Assembly (NCBI GenBank): GCA_900323505.1
Contig: OOIN01000010.1
Location: forward strand, 620,001-684,000
Source: Ustilago trichophora
Taxonomy: Eukaryota; Basidiomycota; Ustilaginomycetes; Ustilaginales; Ustilaginaceae
Length of the DNA stretch: 64,000 nt
Direction of reading: 5' to 3'
Shown: in pieces, positions 34,907 through 45,621 of the stretch
Layout: every line of letters starts with the position of its first letter
Numbering within the stretch: the stretch's first letter is position 1
The notes under the pieces: generated by a model
What the model saw: only the letters and a program-made list of their open reading frames with translations
Told to the model about the DNA's origin: nothing
Database searches by the model: none
Position numbers and translations under genes: made by a program

Positions 34907-35334
34907 AGGTTGAAGCATCTTCATACCGTCACTCTATGACTCCATGGGGAACATAGACACACACATACACACACACACACTCCCTCTCTCTCTCTCTCTC
35001 ACACACATACACACACACACACACACATACACACACGCACACCCCGGCGCTCTCCTTTTATATATATTCTAGCTAGCAGTCGCTTGCACAAACCGGAACC
35101 ATCTTTGGAATGTTCCTTCAAGACAACACGCACAGTCTTTTCCCTCAAACAGAACGCTTTTTTGGCATTGCTAAGGAGACAATTTTTTTTTTGCATGAGA
35201 AGAGAATTTCGGTCATGGCCGACTGAGTGAGCGGCGTGTCAATAGTTTTAATCTTTTATGTGCGAGAAGGATTTTTAAATGTGTGTGGTGTTGCTGTGAT
35301 GAAAGAAGGATTCTCTGGATTGGTTCTGTTTGAT
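34907..35334. other. 3' intergenic region with CA/TC microsatellite
   Basis: Between the VCX1 stop and the end of the convergent secreted-protein gene. Dominated by mixed (CA)n and (TC)n tracts. No gene seen. Confidence 0.5.
34956..35040 (+). repeat. Compound (CA)n-(TC)n-(CA)n microsatellite
   Basis: CA-rich tract, then a pure TC tract (34985-35000), then CA again with TA interruptions. It sits in the VCX1 3' region. Confidence 0.9.
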
Positions 35335-35940
35335 CTACTGATTGCGTCTTGCACGGTAAAGACGCTCAGGAGTGTTTGGAGGGGCTACCAGGCCTCTGGT
35401 TACGTCTTGGTTGCTTTCTACCGCGCCGTTGGACTGATCCTGACCGTGACCGTGGTGGATTTGGTAATTGTTGGTATCCAATCGTCTCATTGCACCACTG
35501 TCGCGGGTGATTCTACCTCTACCGGAATTTTGCATCACCCGAGCAGCTGTAGGAGGGGTGTGTCTGTACACTGGTTGACCGTACAAGATGAGTCCATTGT
35601 TGGGTGGATAGTGACCTTCTGGGATCATTGGGATTGGGGTCAACTGGTGGGGATCAGGTAAAGACGAGAAAGTTTCGATAGGTGGAGGCGATCGTACTTG
35701 GGCAGGTAACGTTTGTTGAAGATAATGTAACAATTGTTGTCGTTCGGTAGCTTCGCCGGTTAATCGAGCTACTTCGTTGAGATGACCAAGAGGTGCAGGC
35801 ATAGGCATTGGAACAGCTACTGCTTTGCGAGACGATAACAGAACAAGTAACATGACTAGAATGGAAAAGGGGTTGACGAGAGAGAATGTCATGAGTTTTG
35901 CTTTGCCACCGCTAGCATTGCGCTTCTGTTGGGTGGTCAT
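35335..35940 (-). CDS. Candidate secreted protein, unknown function
   Basis: Start chosen at 35940 (MTTQQKRNAS), 201 residues; the next Met, at 35892, gives a tidier signal peptide (MTFSLVNPFSILVMLLVLLSS) and 185 residues, and may be the real start. A hydrophobic core is followed by SRKAVAVPMP, a plausible signal-peptidase site after AVA. The mature part has no cysteine and is rich in Pro, Gln, His, Asn and Arg, with PPPIETFSSLPDPHQLTPIP and a basic end RLYRARRNQ. No domain recognised. A secreted, disordered product is likely; an effector or cell-wall role is speculation. A TTATA box on the minus strand lies about 90 bp upstream of the first start. Confidence 0.6.
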   Translation of the reverse strand: MTTQQKRNASGGKAKLMTFSLVNPFSILVMLLVLLSSRKAVAVPMPMPAPLGHLNEVARLTGEATERQQLLHYLQQTLPAQVRSPPPIETFSSLPDPHQLTPIPMIPEGHYPPNNGLILYGQPVYRHTPPTAARVMQNSGRGRITRDSGAMRRLDTNNYQIHHGHGQDQSNGAVESNQDVTRGLVAPPNTPERLYRARRNQ

Positions 35941-36110
35941 ATTTGAAAAAAAAGACGACAGGTGGAGAAAGAAAGGAGAGATGCACGAATAAGGCAAGTC
36001 AGTCGAAGATTTAGGGCTCAGAAGGTCGGTATAAGTACGGCAAGACTTTTTTGTAGGGTAACTAGACAGTCTTTTTCTTGCTCTTCTTCTTAACGCTCAA
36101 AGCCATAGTA

Positions 36111-36142
36111 CACACACAAACACACACACACACACACACACA
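36111..36142 (+). repeat. (CA)n microsatellite
   Basis: About 15 CA units with one AA interruption, roughly 170 bp upstream of the secreted-protein gene start at 35940. Confidence 0.9.
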
Positions 36143-37231
36143 AATCCAGCCCAACAACTCTATCCTCTCTCTCTCGCGCACACACAATCCCTCTTGCTTA
36201 CACAGCGTCTACCATCTCTTTACCTTGCCGAAGTCGAGCTTCGAGTCCACGTTGACCGAGTCGCTTTGTTTCACTGATTCAGAGGCTTGCCTGGCTTTTT
36301 TCTATGTTGCAACAAAAAATTAAGGTTTGGTACCGCCTGAAAAAAAGAAAGGAAACGCTTGGCCCCATGCACATGCGCCTTGTGCATCGTTCGTGGATGT
36401 CGAGCCATCGATTTCCCACCATTTCACCATCACCAGCAGAAGCAGCTGTAGATGTGGAAATATATTTCATGAGTATCTCGCCTCGCCTCGCCATAAAAAA
36501 AAAAAAAAAAAGTAAAACAAAATGAGAAAGGGTGGGTGGATGACTTGATCGGACTACAATAGTTGAACCTTCGACTTCCGAAAACAATCGAAATCTTCAT
36601 CATATTGTTGGGTGTACTTCCAGATCGGAAAGCATTGTTAGTTTGACTCTAGCCGGGCCGAAGCAATCCCGGTATTTAGTTAGACACTATCCCGAAAAGA
36701 ACAAGTTTGTCTTGTGACCGGAAAGAAGAGGGTTTCAGCTGTCTCACACGGGGTGGTTGGTGGTCGACCTTCAACTCCACTTTCCGCTCCAGTTTCGGCC
36801 TCTGCTTTGCCTTGTCAGGATGGCTGTTGTGATGTGATATATTGTGGCTTGAAACGGTTCAATTTTCTCCCTCTTGAGATGGGCCGGGGTTTTCGCGGCA
36901 AGTCGAGAGCTGAGAGCCACTGTGCTCCGCAGCAGTCCATGCAAGACTGGCGTAACATGTCATGAGGCTTGGCGTGGTACCGTAAACGAATGAGCGGTTA
37001 GCATATTGTGGCTGTGAGAAAAAAAAAGAAAAGAAAAGAAGAAGAAACAACGACTTGCCCTTTTTCAAGCGCTCCCAATGCCAGGGTGAGTGGGTCCTGG
37101 TCGAAAGATACAGAGAGAGAGCGCCGCAGCATGTCATGTGGGCCTCCATTTGATGTTAGATGTCCCAAAAAGGTGGGAGAATGTGACATGTGATGGTGTT
37201 GGTGGATGCGTGGCTGGAATCAAGCCCCGAT

Positions 37232-37261
37232 GAAAAGGAAAAGGAAAAGGAAAAGGAAAAG
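37232..37261 (+). repeat. (AAAAGG)n hexanucleotide repeat
   Basis: Five near-perfect AAAAGG units in the gene-poor stretch. Confidence 0.9.
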
Positions 37262-37751
37262 TAATGTGTGTGAGGGTTGACGTGGAACCAATCGACTGAA
37301 CGATGATGAGTTCGTGGCTGAGATGGAGGCTTTTGTGGCAAGAGATTAGGATATGAGGAGTCTGAAGCTTTACACATTTGAAAAGATGCATCTTTCAGGC
37401 GTCGCGGGTTGTTAGAATTCTGTCTCGCGCATCGATCAAGTGCCGTTCTGACGGGTTACACGGAAAAAGACCGGGAGAGAGAAGGATGGAAGAAAGAATG
37501 TGGTTGGTTTGATTATGCAAAAGTTTAAGTGTTAGTATGTTTTCACTTTGTGCAAAGTCTACAATAGTCTACGGTACACTGGTGTCTCTCATCCATTCTT
37601 CTCCGAGGGCGATGGATAGAGATGGAACGGGAAAGTTAAGGTCGCTTCTTTTGCTGCTCCTCTACGCACAGGCATAGTGCAACTCTGAGGCCACCCGAAA
37701 TCCGAATGACCCCAGCGGCTTCCTCTCCAACACCAGAGCACGCATAGCGAT

Positions 37752-38462
37752 CTACGCCGGTCTCACAATTTCCTTGATCGCTGGCCCGATCTTCATCTTC
37801 TTTAAGCTTCCTTGCACGGCCTTGACTTGCAACGGGTCCGTCAATCGTCGCTGATGATATTCGATTGCAGACCGTAGCAAATTGATGTCATCCGTATACG
37901 CCAGCTCAAACTTGTTCGCATAGGTCTCCATCCAATTCTGCTTGTTCAGCGCATCCAGTGCATTATCCAGCTCCGTCTCGACGAGTCTCCTATCATTTTT
38001 GAAACCTGCCTGAGCAAGGCGAACAGAAGGATACGGGCCGAGGAGTTGAAAGTTCCATCGCGTCCCCAACGGAGCGTGCAGTCCCGGATCGACTTCCATC
38101 TCATACCTGAATCCAGGTTTGCGAAACTCGTTGATTTTAGCCAAAATATCAGGTTCGGTTGTTCCATGAGCTCTGCCGAGTTTTTGGAAAAGCCCTTTCA
38201 ACGAATGTTCGTTTGTTGCCCAGGGGATCGGCTTAGAGCGAATTTTAAGTGCCCAGCCGACTTGCTGTGCTTGGTGACGCGCGTGTTCTGCCATGAGTTC
38301 TTTTTCGAGGGTGAGCATCAGACCCGGTTCATCGGCTGGAGGTTTGGAAAGTCCGGCAAGCGCGACAGAGGCGAGTACAAGGGCTATGTAGAGGAGCAGA
38401 AGGTTGGACTGGAAGAGCTGCGATGAGGGTCGAAATGTGTGAGAACTTGTCTGATATCGCAT
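37752..38462 (-). CDS. Candidate secreted or type II membrane protein, unknown
   Basis: Start chosen at 38462 (MRYQTSSHTF), 236 residues; the open frame continues 68 codons upstream but contains the likely TATA box, so the longer form is unlikely. Residues 20-37 (NLLLLYIALVLASVALAG) are a strong hydrophobic core with a possible cleavage site after ALA. The rest is soluble, without cysteine, probably mostly helical, with charged segments such as LEKELMAEHARHQ and RRLVETELDNALDALNKQ. No family recognised. Secretion is inferred; a signal anchor is the alternative. Confidence 0.6.
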   Translation of the reverse strand: MRYQTSSHTFRPSSQLFQSNLLLLYIALVLASVALAGLSKPPADEPGLMLTLEKELMAEHARHQAQQVGWALKIRSKPIPWATNEHSLKGLFQKLGRAHGTTEPDILAKINEFRKPGFRYEMEVDPGLHAPLGTRWNFQLLGPYPSVRLAQAGFKNDRRLVETELDNALDALNKQNWMETYANKFELAYTDDINLLRSAIEYHQRRLTDPLQVKAVQGSLKKMKIGPAIKEIVRPA

Positions 38463-39122
38463 CGTTGCAGTGCGATCAAAGGTATGCAGTGCGGCTGACA
38501 GGATGGTAAATATAGATGAAAACCGAGTTTTGGAGCCATGACAAGTCGTACTAGCCGGTACATATATACCACTAGCCAAACACGAAAGAAGAGTCGACAC
38601 AAGCGCAGCAGCAGAACAAAATCTAGAGGTTGATAGGCAAGCTGTTGAGCCCACCAATACGCCCACGTTCCCATCATAATCCCCTGCAGCTTGGCTACAG
38701 TGGGAAACCTTGATACCGGCCGACTTGCGGAACTTTTGGAATAGGCAAGATTTTCAGTTGGAGACTGAGGAGTCGCTAAAGCCACAAGCTCAACTGTACT
38801 GTACCAAACGTAGAGGCTACCAGCGACTCTATGGGAGCAGACACGGTTATCACAGACGTCGGCAACTGATGTCAACAAAGCCTGGGGAGATCGGTGGTGA
38901 TTCCACACCATAGACGAACGCCGTAGCGCATACAATGCTGGTAACGTCATGTAAGTGGAATTCGACCATCAAATTTGGCAAAATAGGGTGGTCCCCACCG
39001 CAACCTCATCGCAACACTCGCTCTAATTCGTATCGGACTCTTTTGTCTGCATGAATTGCACAGTGTAAAGTGGGGGGGTATCAAATCATAACAAACAATC
39101 AACATCCCATCTTTCAGTGAAG
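38463..39122. other. Intergenic region upstream of 37752-38462 gene
   Basis: Promoter of the secreted-protein gene and 3' flank of IRC3. It contains CTGTACTGTAC at 38794-38804, a copy of the recurring motif, and the TATA-like box near 38565. No gene seen. Confidence 0.45.
38561..38570 (-). promoter_or_regulatory. TATA-like box
   Basis: GGTATATATG on the minus strand, about 100 bp upstream of the start codon at 38462, a usual TATA position. Confidence 0.45.
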
Positions 39123-41423
39123 CTAGTGTGCGCCCAGCGGGCCAACTTTTACAAGCTCTCTCTCCTTCCTCGCCCGCTCCTTCTCCCCTTCCCGCCACAC
39201 CTTGTTGGCCCGTTTGACGCGATCCCTCCATCTCGACTTGGCGCCATGCAGTAGCCGTGTGAGGATAACCGAAGCTTGTCCCTTGGTAAGCTGGGATGTT
39301 GATGTAAGAGCTTTCTTCTTCCTGCCTTCCTTCCCTTCTCCTCCCTCTGCGGCATCTGCTGGAGAGGCAGGGACTTTAGATAAGCCAAGTCGTTTCTCCA
39401 CAAGCCTGCGCTGGGAGTCGGTAGCTCTGGTAGCACGCCAAGCCGCACGTCTGTTGAGCATTGCAAATAGCTGCGGGGAGTTGCGTAATACGCTTTTCTG
39501 CACATAGACATCCGAACCCCGGACCGCGGACTCCAATGTGGGCGAGAACAAAATATGCCTAGGTCGGCGGTACGGTGAACCTCCAGCAAACTTTTTATAC
39601 GGATTGAAAGTGGATGAGGGGGAAGAGGCGGCTGCTTCATCCGCATCTGCATTGCTCGGAGTGAACCACGCGGTCCACACCTTTTCTTCCGAGTCGGTCT
39701 CGCCTGGAGAGGCAGAGTGTCGTTCCACAGTGACAAAGCCATACCGCGGCACGTCAAGGATGTATACCTGTCCTCCGCAGTCCACCCATGCATTCGGAGA
39801 AAGCGTTTCGACAACGGTAGATCGGGAAAGCATGGCAGATTGGAGGGCTGCGGGATCTTCATAGTCGATGTAGGTTATCCTTGTCGGATCGGAGAGGGAG
39901 ATTTCGAACGGGTCCTGAGATTCTTCTTGTGCAGGGCAAGTGAATGATTCCGCCTCGTGAGATCGTTCCAGAAGGCCTTCTGCTGATTCGTCTTCGATAA
40001 TGTCATCTGCGTTTAAGCCAAAGAGAGTGGGTGTGCAGACGACACCTTTTTCGATGTTGCCAACGATGTCGAGGACCAGGCAGTCTTTTTTGCCTGTCTT
40101 CGGTGATAATCGCAGACCGCGACCAATCATCTGCGAGAACAAGTTGCGAGATCGTGTAGGCCTGGCTAGTAGCACGCAGTCTATCGCTGGAACATCGGCG
40201 CCTTCTGTGAGGATGGCACAGTTTACCAGCACTGGATATTTACCCGCCCGAAAATCTTCCAACAGCTGTCGACGCTCCAGCATAGGCGTACCGCCATGTA
40301 AATATCTCGCGTCGATGCCCGCGTTGCGAAACGTAGCAGTGAGGTCTTGTACGTGCTCAATATTGACGGCGAAGATGAGTGTGGTTCTTCGCCGTGTGTG
40401 CGCACGATCAATCCACGCCTTGAGCACGATCCGATTGACCACCTCAGTATTGACCACAGAGGCGAGAGATGAGGTGGCAAAGTCCGAGTTGAGGTTTGAA
40501 ATTTTTACCGAGGGAAGGTCGATATCCGCCTTGATGGAGGTGAAACGGATCGGGCAAAGCCATTTCTCGCCAATCATCTCGAGAAAGTCCTTGTGAAACA
40601 CGATTCTGTCAAAGACTTTGCCTAGAGCCAAACCGTCATGTCTTGAGAAAGTTGCTGAGAAACCGATCACGGGAACACTCGAAGCCGCTGAGGTCTGACG
40701 TTCTTCCAGGCTGAGCCCGATCTGTGGATCGAAGTGGGATAAAACTTTGAGGTATGATGGGGCGGCAGCATGGTGAGCTTCGTCGACGACCACCGCTTTG
40801 AAATCCGCCGGATCGAATTTGTTCAGTCGTTCTTGGCTACGGTTGAGCGTCTGATATGTCGCCACCGTCACATCAGCTAGTCCAGAGGCCTTATATTTTG
40901 AGCCCTGCTCAATCTCGACCGATTTGGCGGGGAACATGCTCGTCACTGCGTTGGCTGCTTGTAGGGCGAGCTCGATTGAGTTGACGATAATCAGGACTCG
41001 ATCCCCGCCGGAAGTTTGCGGAGGTAGCCGATCGATGAGGTGGGTAAAGATTGTGGTCTTGCCGCTGCCTGTAGGAGAGGAGACGCCGATACGAGTGACA
41101 CCACTGGAGAGGGCTGAGAGGCAGTCTTGGATGCATTCCTCTTGATACGGGCGGAGAGAGAATGAAGAGGATTCCGGTGGATCTGACGCTGGCGGTACAT
41201 CTGTTGAATGCGATGTTGTGGCTTCTGCTACGGATGTACTGTAGAATCGCTGTATCTGAACATGGTGTGGTCTGTAGTGTATTGTGAACAGCGCTTGCTG
41301 TGCAACAGTTGTTCTACTCGGCCAAGAACTTGTGGACAATGCTCTTGCAGCATGCCGTATTGACACTGCATGTGCCGAACGCGGAAGAGCGCTATGCAGT
41401 GCTCGCAACAGAGTCTCCGCCAT
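39123..41423 (-). CDS. IRC3: Mitochondrial DEAH-box helicase Irc3
   Basis: Superfamily 2 helicase of the Irc3 type, which maintains mitochondrial DNA. Start chosen at 41423 (MAETLLRALHSALPR), 766 residues, because it begins an Arg/Ser/Ala-rich presequence ending near RFYSTS. The frame runs 80 codons further upstream without similarity. Seen: Q-like motif LRPYQEECIQ (about 90-99), Walker A SPTGSGKTT (about 116-124), DEAH at 214-217, motif III GFSATF, motif IV LIFAVNIEHVQDL, and motif VI MIGRGLRLS with its arginine fingers. The C-terminal third is family-specific, ending in a Lys/Arg-rich region. Divergent from the CENP-K-like gene over 396 bp. Confidence 0.88.
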   Translation of the reverse strand: MAETLLRALHSALPRSAHAVSIRHAARALSTSSWPSRTTVAQQALFTIHYRPHHVQIQRFYSTSVAEATTSHSTDVPPASDPPESSSFSLRPYQEECIQDCLSALSSGVTRIGVSSPTGSGKTTIFTHLIDRLPPQTSGGDRVLIIVNSIELALQAANAVTSMFPAKSVEIEQGSKYKASGLADVTVATYQTLNRSQERLNKFDPADFKAVVVDEAHHAAAPSYLKVLSHFDPQIGLSLEERQTSAASSVPVIGFSATFSRHDGLALGKVFDRIVFHKDFLEMIGEKWLCPIRFTSIKADIDLPSVKISNLNSDFATSSLASVVNTEVVNRIVLKAWIDRAHTRRRTTLIFAVNIEHVQDLTATFRNAGIDARYLHGGTPMLERRQLLEDFRAGKYPVLVNCAILTEGADVPAIDCVLLARPTRSRNLFSQMIGRGLRLSPKTGKKDCLVLDIVGNIEKGVVCTPTLFGLNADDIIEDESAEGLLERSHEAESFTCPAQEESQDPFEISLSDPTRITYIDYEDPAALQSAMLSRSTVVETLSPNAWVDCGGQVYILDVPRYGFVTVERHSASPGETDSEEKVWTAWFTPSNADADEAAASSPSSTFNPYKKFAGGSPYRRPRHILFSPTLESAVRGSDVYVQKSVLRNSPQLFAMLNRRAAWRATRATDSQRRLVEKRLGLSKVPASPADAAEGGEGKEGRKKKALTSTSQLTKGQASVILTRLLHGAKSRWRDRVKRANKVWREGEKERARKERELVKVGPLGAH

Positions 41424-41819
41424 CCTACCACCACTGAGATAGTCGTGGTATCGCTCGAGAGTCGTGCGTGGATGGATGTCAATGCAATCCATGCATCCAA
41501 CTGCGCAATCTGGAAGAAAGCGAAAGAGAGCGCTGTGCAACCCCACTTTTTTTTTTCTCCCCTCGCCTCCTCCACTTTGAGAGTCGAAATCGCGGAACTC
41601 GGCACTCAGACGCGCTGTCGCGTTGATGGAGCAAAAAGAACAACACCTGGCTGCAGCTGTCACTTTGGACCTTCCTCAATTCCACCACTGCAACCTCCCT
41701 TCCAGCTGCGATACCTCTTCCTCCCACCACAACTCGCAGCACGCAGCGAATCCCCACATAGTCAGGCATATAGACTGTCTCATCCTCAAAAGCGACGAAA
41801 GGAGAAGACTCGATCCACG
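41424..41819. promoter_or_regulatory. Divergent promoter IRC3 / CENP-K-like
   Basis: 396 bp between the two chosen start codons. No distinctive element recognised. Confidence 0.5.
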
Positions 41820-43016
41820 ATGGAGGGGACGGCATACTACGACATGGCAGAGCTGCTGCGCGAGGCCGTGCTCCAGGAAGCCGCGTCGCGTGCCAAGACG
41901 CGTTCTCCATTGAATGCAGCTTCGGCGTCAAGATCATCATCGAGCAGGTCAACTCTTGAGGCGGAAGTCGAGACGGAGGAGCTTTTGGCCGTGTACGAGG
42001 ACGAGAAGCTGAAGAACGATGTTCTTGCGAGGGAGGTTGACAAGGTAAGTGACGCACATTTTCCAAGCAGAGGAAACAGGAAGGCGATGTACTAACACAA
42101 ATTTGTTCGAGTATGCGAACATAGAGAATGGAAACATTAGCAAGTAGCAGCAAGGCGGATGAGCGAAGAAACGACGAGCAACAACGGCTAGAGATCGAAT
42201 GGCAGCAGCTTGAATTCGCCATTCGTGCTCTCGAGAAGGGTAAGCAACACAGGCCTTTCAAGCCTATTCATCCCATACAAGCACATCCTTTACTCACGAT
42301 CTTGTGTTTATTCACATCCTCCGCCTTGTACCGCGCTGCAGAGAAAAGTCAAGCACCACCTCTCGATTCTGCAACAGTACTCGACGTCCGCACCCGCGCC
42401 GAGCTGCATGATCTCACCCAGCAGTATGCTTCCGCACTCGAGATGCTCAAGGCCGAACTAGCTTCCGAACGTGATGCCCTCGCTAGGGAGACTCAACTGC
42501 AGTCCGATTTGAACATTGTCACCGTGGGTTTGACGAAGCGAATGGAAAAGCTTCGGGCCAAGAAGGAGCTTGATATGACTAGTGATTCTGCGATACGGTA
42601 TGTGTGCTTCCCGCTTCCTACAACTTTACTTGTTGCGTCCTCGTACTGACTCTATCGCTGTCGATATCTGGGTGAATGAGAGCAGGGAGCTTAAGCGAAA
42701 ATTCAAAACCGAAGAGGACCGCTTCAAGTCGCTTCTCACGCAGCTCATTGACATGGGCCAATCCTTATTCGGTAGTGACAATCGCAAAGTGGTTACTCTC
42801 CGTCACTACCTGGATGAATTCATGAACCAGGCCTGGGATAAACCGTTAGATCCCTGGGTGAGCGCCGCAAGATTGGCCCAGAGAAGGACAGGCGGTGAAG
42901 TGGATGATGCCATGATCGAGCTCTTTTTGAGGGGGAATATCATCTCTGCCCATCCAAAGGACGCCAGGCGCTGGAGGCTGATTGCATTTCATAAGGCTAC
43001 TAGGAGCTCGAGTTAG
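41820..43016 (+). CDS. CENP-K/Sim4-like kinetochore protein, four exons
   Basis: Exons read by eye: 41820-42044 (donor GTAAGT), 42125-42239 (GTAAGC), 42342-42597 (GTATGT), 42686-43016. An ACTAAC branch-like site precedes exon 2, and phases 0, 1 and 2 join correctly to give 308 residues. The middle is coiled coil (RLEIEWQQLEFAIRALEK, ELHDLTQQYASALEMLKAEL, MEKLRAKKELDM). The end, VDDAMIELFLRGNIISAHPKD followed by RRWRLIAFHK, resembles the closing motif of CENP-K (IELLLRNGIALRHPED, then IRLEAFHQ in animals, from memory), and the HYLDEFM segment before it also fits. CENP-K/Sim4 belongs to the inner-kinetochore CCAN. The family call rests on this C-terminal resemblance and on the coiled-coil layout. 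Confidence 0.65.
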
Positions 43017-43879
43017 AGATCAGAAAAGAACGAATCGGGATGTTTTTGGAATGGTATACCCCTGCTTGCAAATCTGCTTTATCACGAGTGTGTTTTGAGA
43101 ATTTAAGGAAAAACAGGGCTATTCGTTCGGCTGCGGGAGATGAGAGCTTCACTTCCGCCCTGCACAATCAAGATTTGAGCTCGGACCCCGCAAAGGAACC
43201 TTAAAAACCATCGAGTCGCTTCGAAGTTGCCGAACATCGGTATGGAGACAAAGCAACGCACATCCGAACACTGACCATTACTTGAAGCGAGATGCATCCC
43301 GAGCTTGTGACACCACACAAGCTCGCTAAACCATTTTCGTCTCATCGGATTCCGAACAACCATTTTCGCCACGTGTAGCAATACAGCACAAGAAGCACAG
43401 ATTTGAGGATGAAATTCACAAGGGAAAAAAACGATCTGAATTCGAGGTATACTCCGCAGCTGGGCTACTGACCGCATCCCACGCAGTGGGGGTTGGAGAA
43501 GGGCAGGCTGGATGGAACGAAAGATACGAGGGAAGCGTTGTACAAGATTTACAAAGTACGCGAACGTGGGACGGGCAGTACAGGATAACCGAGAGAATTC
43601 CGGGAAGAAGACGAGGGCGGGCGCGATTCCGACGCTGTACGAGAGAGATCGTCGGTCGGATAATGGCCTTTGCTGACGAGATGGCTTGATTAAAGATTGT
43701 AGGTAGGAGGTATACTAGAGACGTAAGTTGAAATTGATGATTAGATGTCGTCGTCGTCATCGGGAGCGGCTCGGACGAAGGGAGAATAGTAGTATGGGTA
43801 CAGTACGAAGAAGATGAGAGTGAGTGGATTCCGTTGTGTCTACGGGGTTCATTTCCATGCAAATGCGAGCCGAGAAATT
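43017..43879. other. Convergent 3' region CENP-K-like / Zn2Cys6 factor
   Basis: 863 bp between convergent stops, with GTACAGTACG near 43798. Open frames here have no recognisable content; part is probably the long 3' UTR of the transcription factor. Confidence 0.4.
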
Positions 43880-45621
43880 TTAAGATTCAGACACCTCGAG
43901 CTTGTTAGCGCGAGGAGGATAGGCGGCGGGGTGTTGGCTCCAGTAGCCGGCGTTGCGGTCGACGGAAGGGTCGGTGTATGGAGCAGCCTGTGTGGGGTCG
44001 TGCTCCTGCTTGCTGGGCCAACCGTAGCCGTCCGAGTGCGTCGCGACCTGGTGTGTCTCTGGGTGGGTCTCACCGTGAGGGCCAGGGGCGAAAGGCGACG
44101 GGTTGGACCATGTGCTATCGGTAGTCGACGAGTGCGCGGTCACGGGCGCAGTCTGAGATGAGAAGGGCATCGAGAAGGTGACGCCGCCACTGCTGCCGTT
44201 GGAGTCGGTGCGGTGGTCCAACGCGCCCATAGTCGCGTAGTATGGGTCGGTAGAGCCCATGTGGCCATTGGCCTGCTGGTCGGGGCTGATATGCGCCATT
44301 GCAGGGGCAGTACCATTGGAGCCCTTCTCGCTGCTGCCTCCATCGATCGAGCCAACGGATCGCTCCTTCTTGTTAGACTTCTTCTTTTGAGGGTTCTCGT
44401 CGTAGTGGCAGTCACGCTTGCCAATTCGGCACTGCTTGCATGGCGTGCCGTCCTGGCTACACTTGACCTTCCTCTTTCGGCAGACGAGACATCCGGTTCG
44501 GCTACGCTTGAACTTGGCCCTGCGAGCAGGACCGGGTCCACCAGGAATGTCGCTCTCGAGCATCATTCCAGGGCCGAGGTGCGGTGCCATGCCGTAACCC
44601 ATTGCGGCGACGGCGTGTGCAGCAGTGCCGGGAGCGCCGTAAGGGTTGCCATAGGCTCGACCGCTGGCAGCCGAGCTGCTCATCGATCGGTATCGTGTGG
44701 GCGACATGGCAGACATGGCGTTAGCATCGTAGCCATACGCAGGCTGCATACCCGAGTTAGCACCGTAGGCCATACGGCTGTGGTCGTAGCCTTGCGGTGG
44801 GGCTGCCGAGACCGAGGCATGGCGTCCGTGGATGCCAGAAGAGGAGCTAGCGCCCCAGGGCCAGTGGCGGCCCGAAGAGCCAGGAACCTGATAATCAGCT
44901 GAGACGAGGCCGGGCTTGCCCAGTTGAGGCTGTGTGCGAACTGCACGTTCATCGAGTGAGAAGCGACGTGCATCTGCTACCTGGCCCTGAGCATGTCGGA
45001 CCTGAGCATGCAGAGGAGGCGACTGGTCGTAAAAGTGACCACCCGTTGAACCGCTGTCGATGCTGCTGCCCAGACCGACCTGGTCAAATTGACCGTTCAA
45101 CGAGTAAATGGAAGCGTGTCGGCTTGCGGTCAAGCCAGGAGACGAAGGCGCCCAACCGCCGGTCACATCGTGAGGTGACGAGATGGACGAGATCGAATCT
45201 TGGCGGTGGTGCGGCATACCCATGGACGAGGTGTGCGAGAAGCTTCCACGGTAACCTGTGGACGGAAAGAACAAGAAGAGTGTTGGAAAAGGTCAGCGGT
45301 TCGTTCGGATCTTGCAACCTGAACTTTGTTGCTCTCGGATCTACCGAAGCAGTGCAGAGAGCACCTTTCGGAGCTGCCAAATCTGCTGAATCAGAGGGAA
45401 TACTCACTGGACATGGGCGAGTGGCCCTCTGCCATGGCGCCCGGTTGCGGATGAGCCGGCATGGCTGCTGCAGTGCCGTATGGGTCATTGGAAGTGGCGT
45501 TGTGTGTCGGCTCAAAGGGACGCGGCGCACGCGGTTCATGAGACTCTTGTGCAAAGACTGGTGGCGCAGCCGATCGATCCGGCATAGCACCATAGTGCGC
45601 AGGGTAGTTTGCCTGCTCCAT
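43880..45621 (-). CDS. Zn2Cys6 transcription factor, two exons
   Basis: Exon 1 is 45621-45408 (start MEQANYPAHYG, donor GTGAGT) and exon 2 is 45255-43880 after CACAG; phase 1 joins to give ...HSPMSSYRGSFSH and 529 residues. The zinc cluster CLVCRKRKVKC...CKQCRIGKRDC lies at about residues 327-354, with spacing C-x2-C-x6-C-x6-C-x2-C-x6-C, and is followed by a basic KKKSNKKERS linker. In most fungal factors of this class the cluster is near the N-terminus; here it is central, with long Ser/Gly/His/Tyr/Met-rich flanks that look like activation regions. No fungal_trans middle-homology domain is visible. A further upstream exon cannot be excluded, since TTTGGCAG before the start could be an acceptor. 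A very long gene-poor region lies upstream. Target genes unknown. Confidence 0.82.

Larger units (their letters stand above)
35941..37751. other. 1.8 kb gene-poor stretch between two secreted-protein genes
   Basis: Contains (CA)n at 36111-36142, an A-run near 36494-36511 and an AAAAGG repeat at 37232-37261. No convincing gene; the part next to 35940 is probably promoter and the part next to 37752 is 3' flank. Confidence 0.45.
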
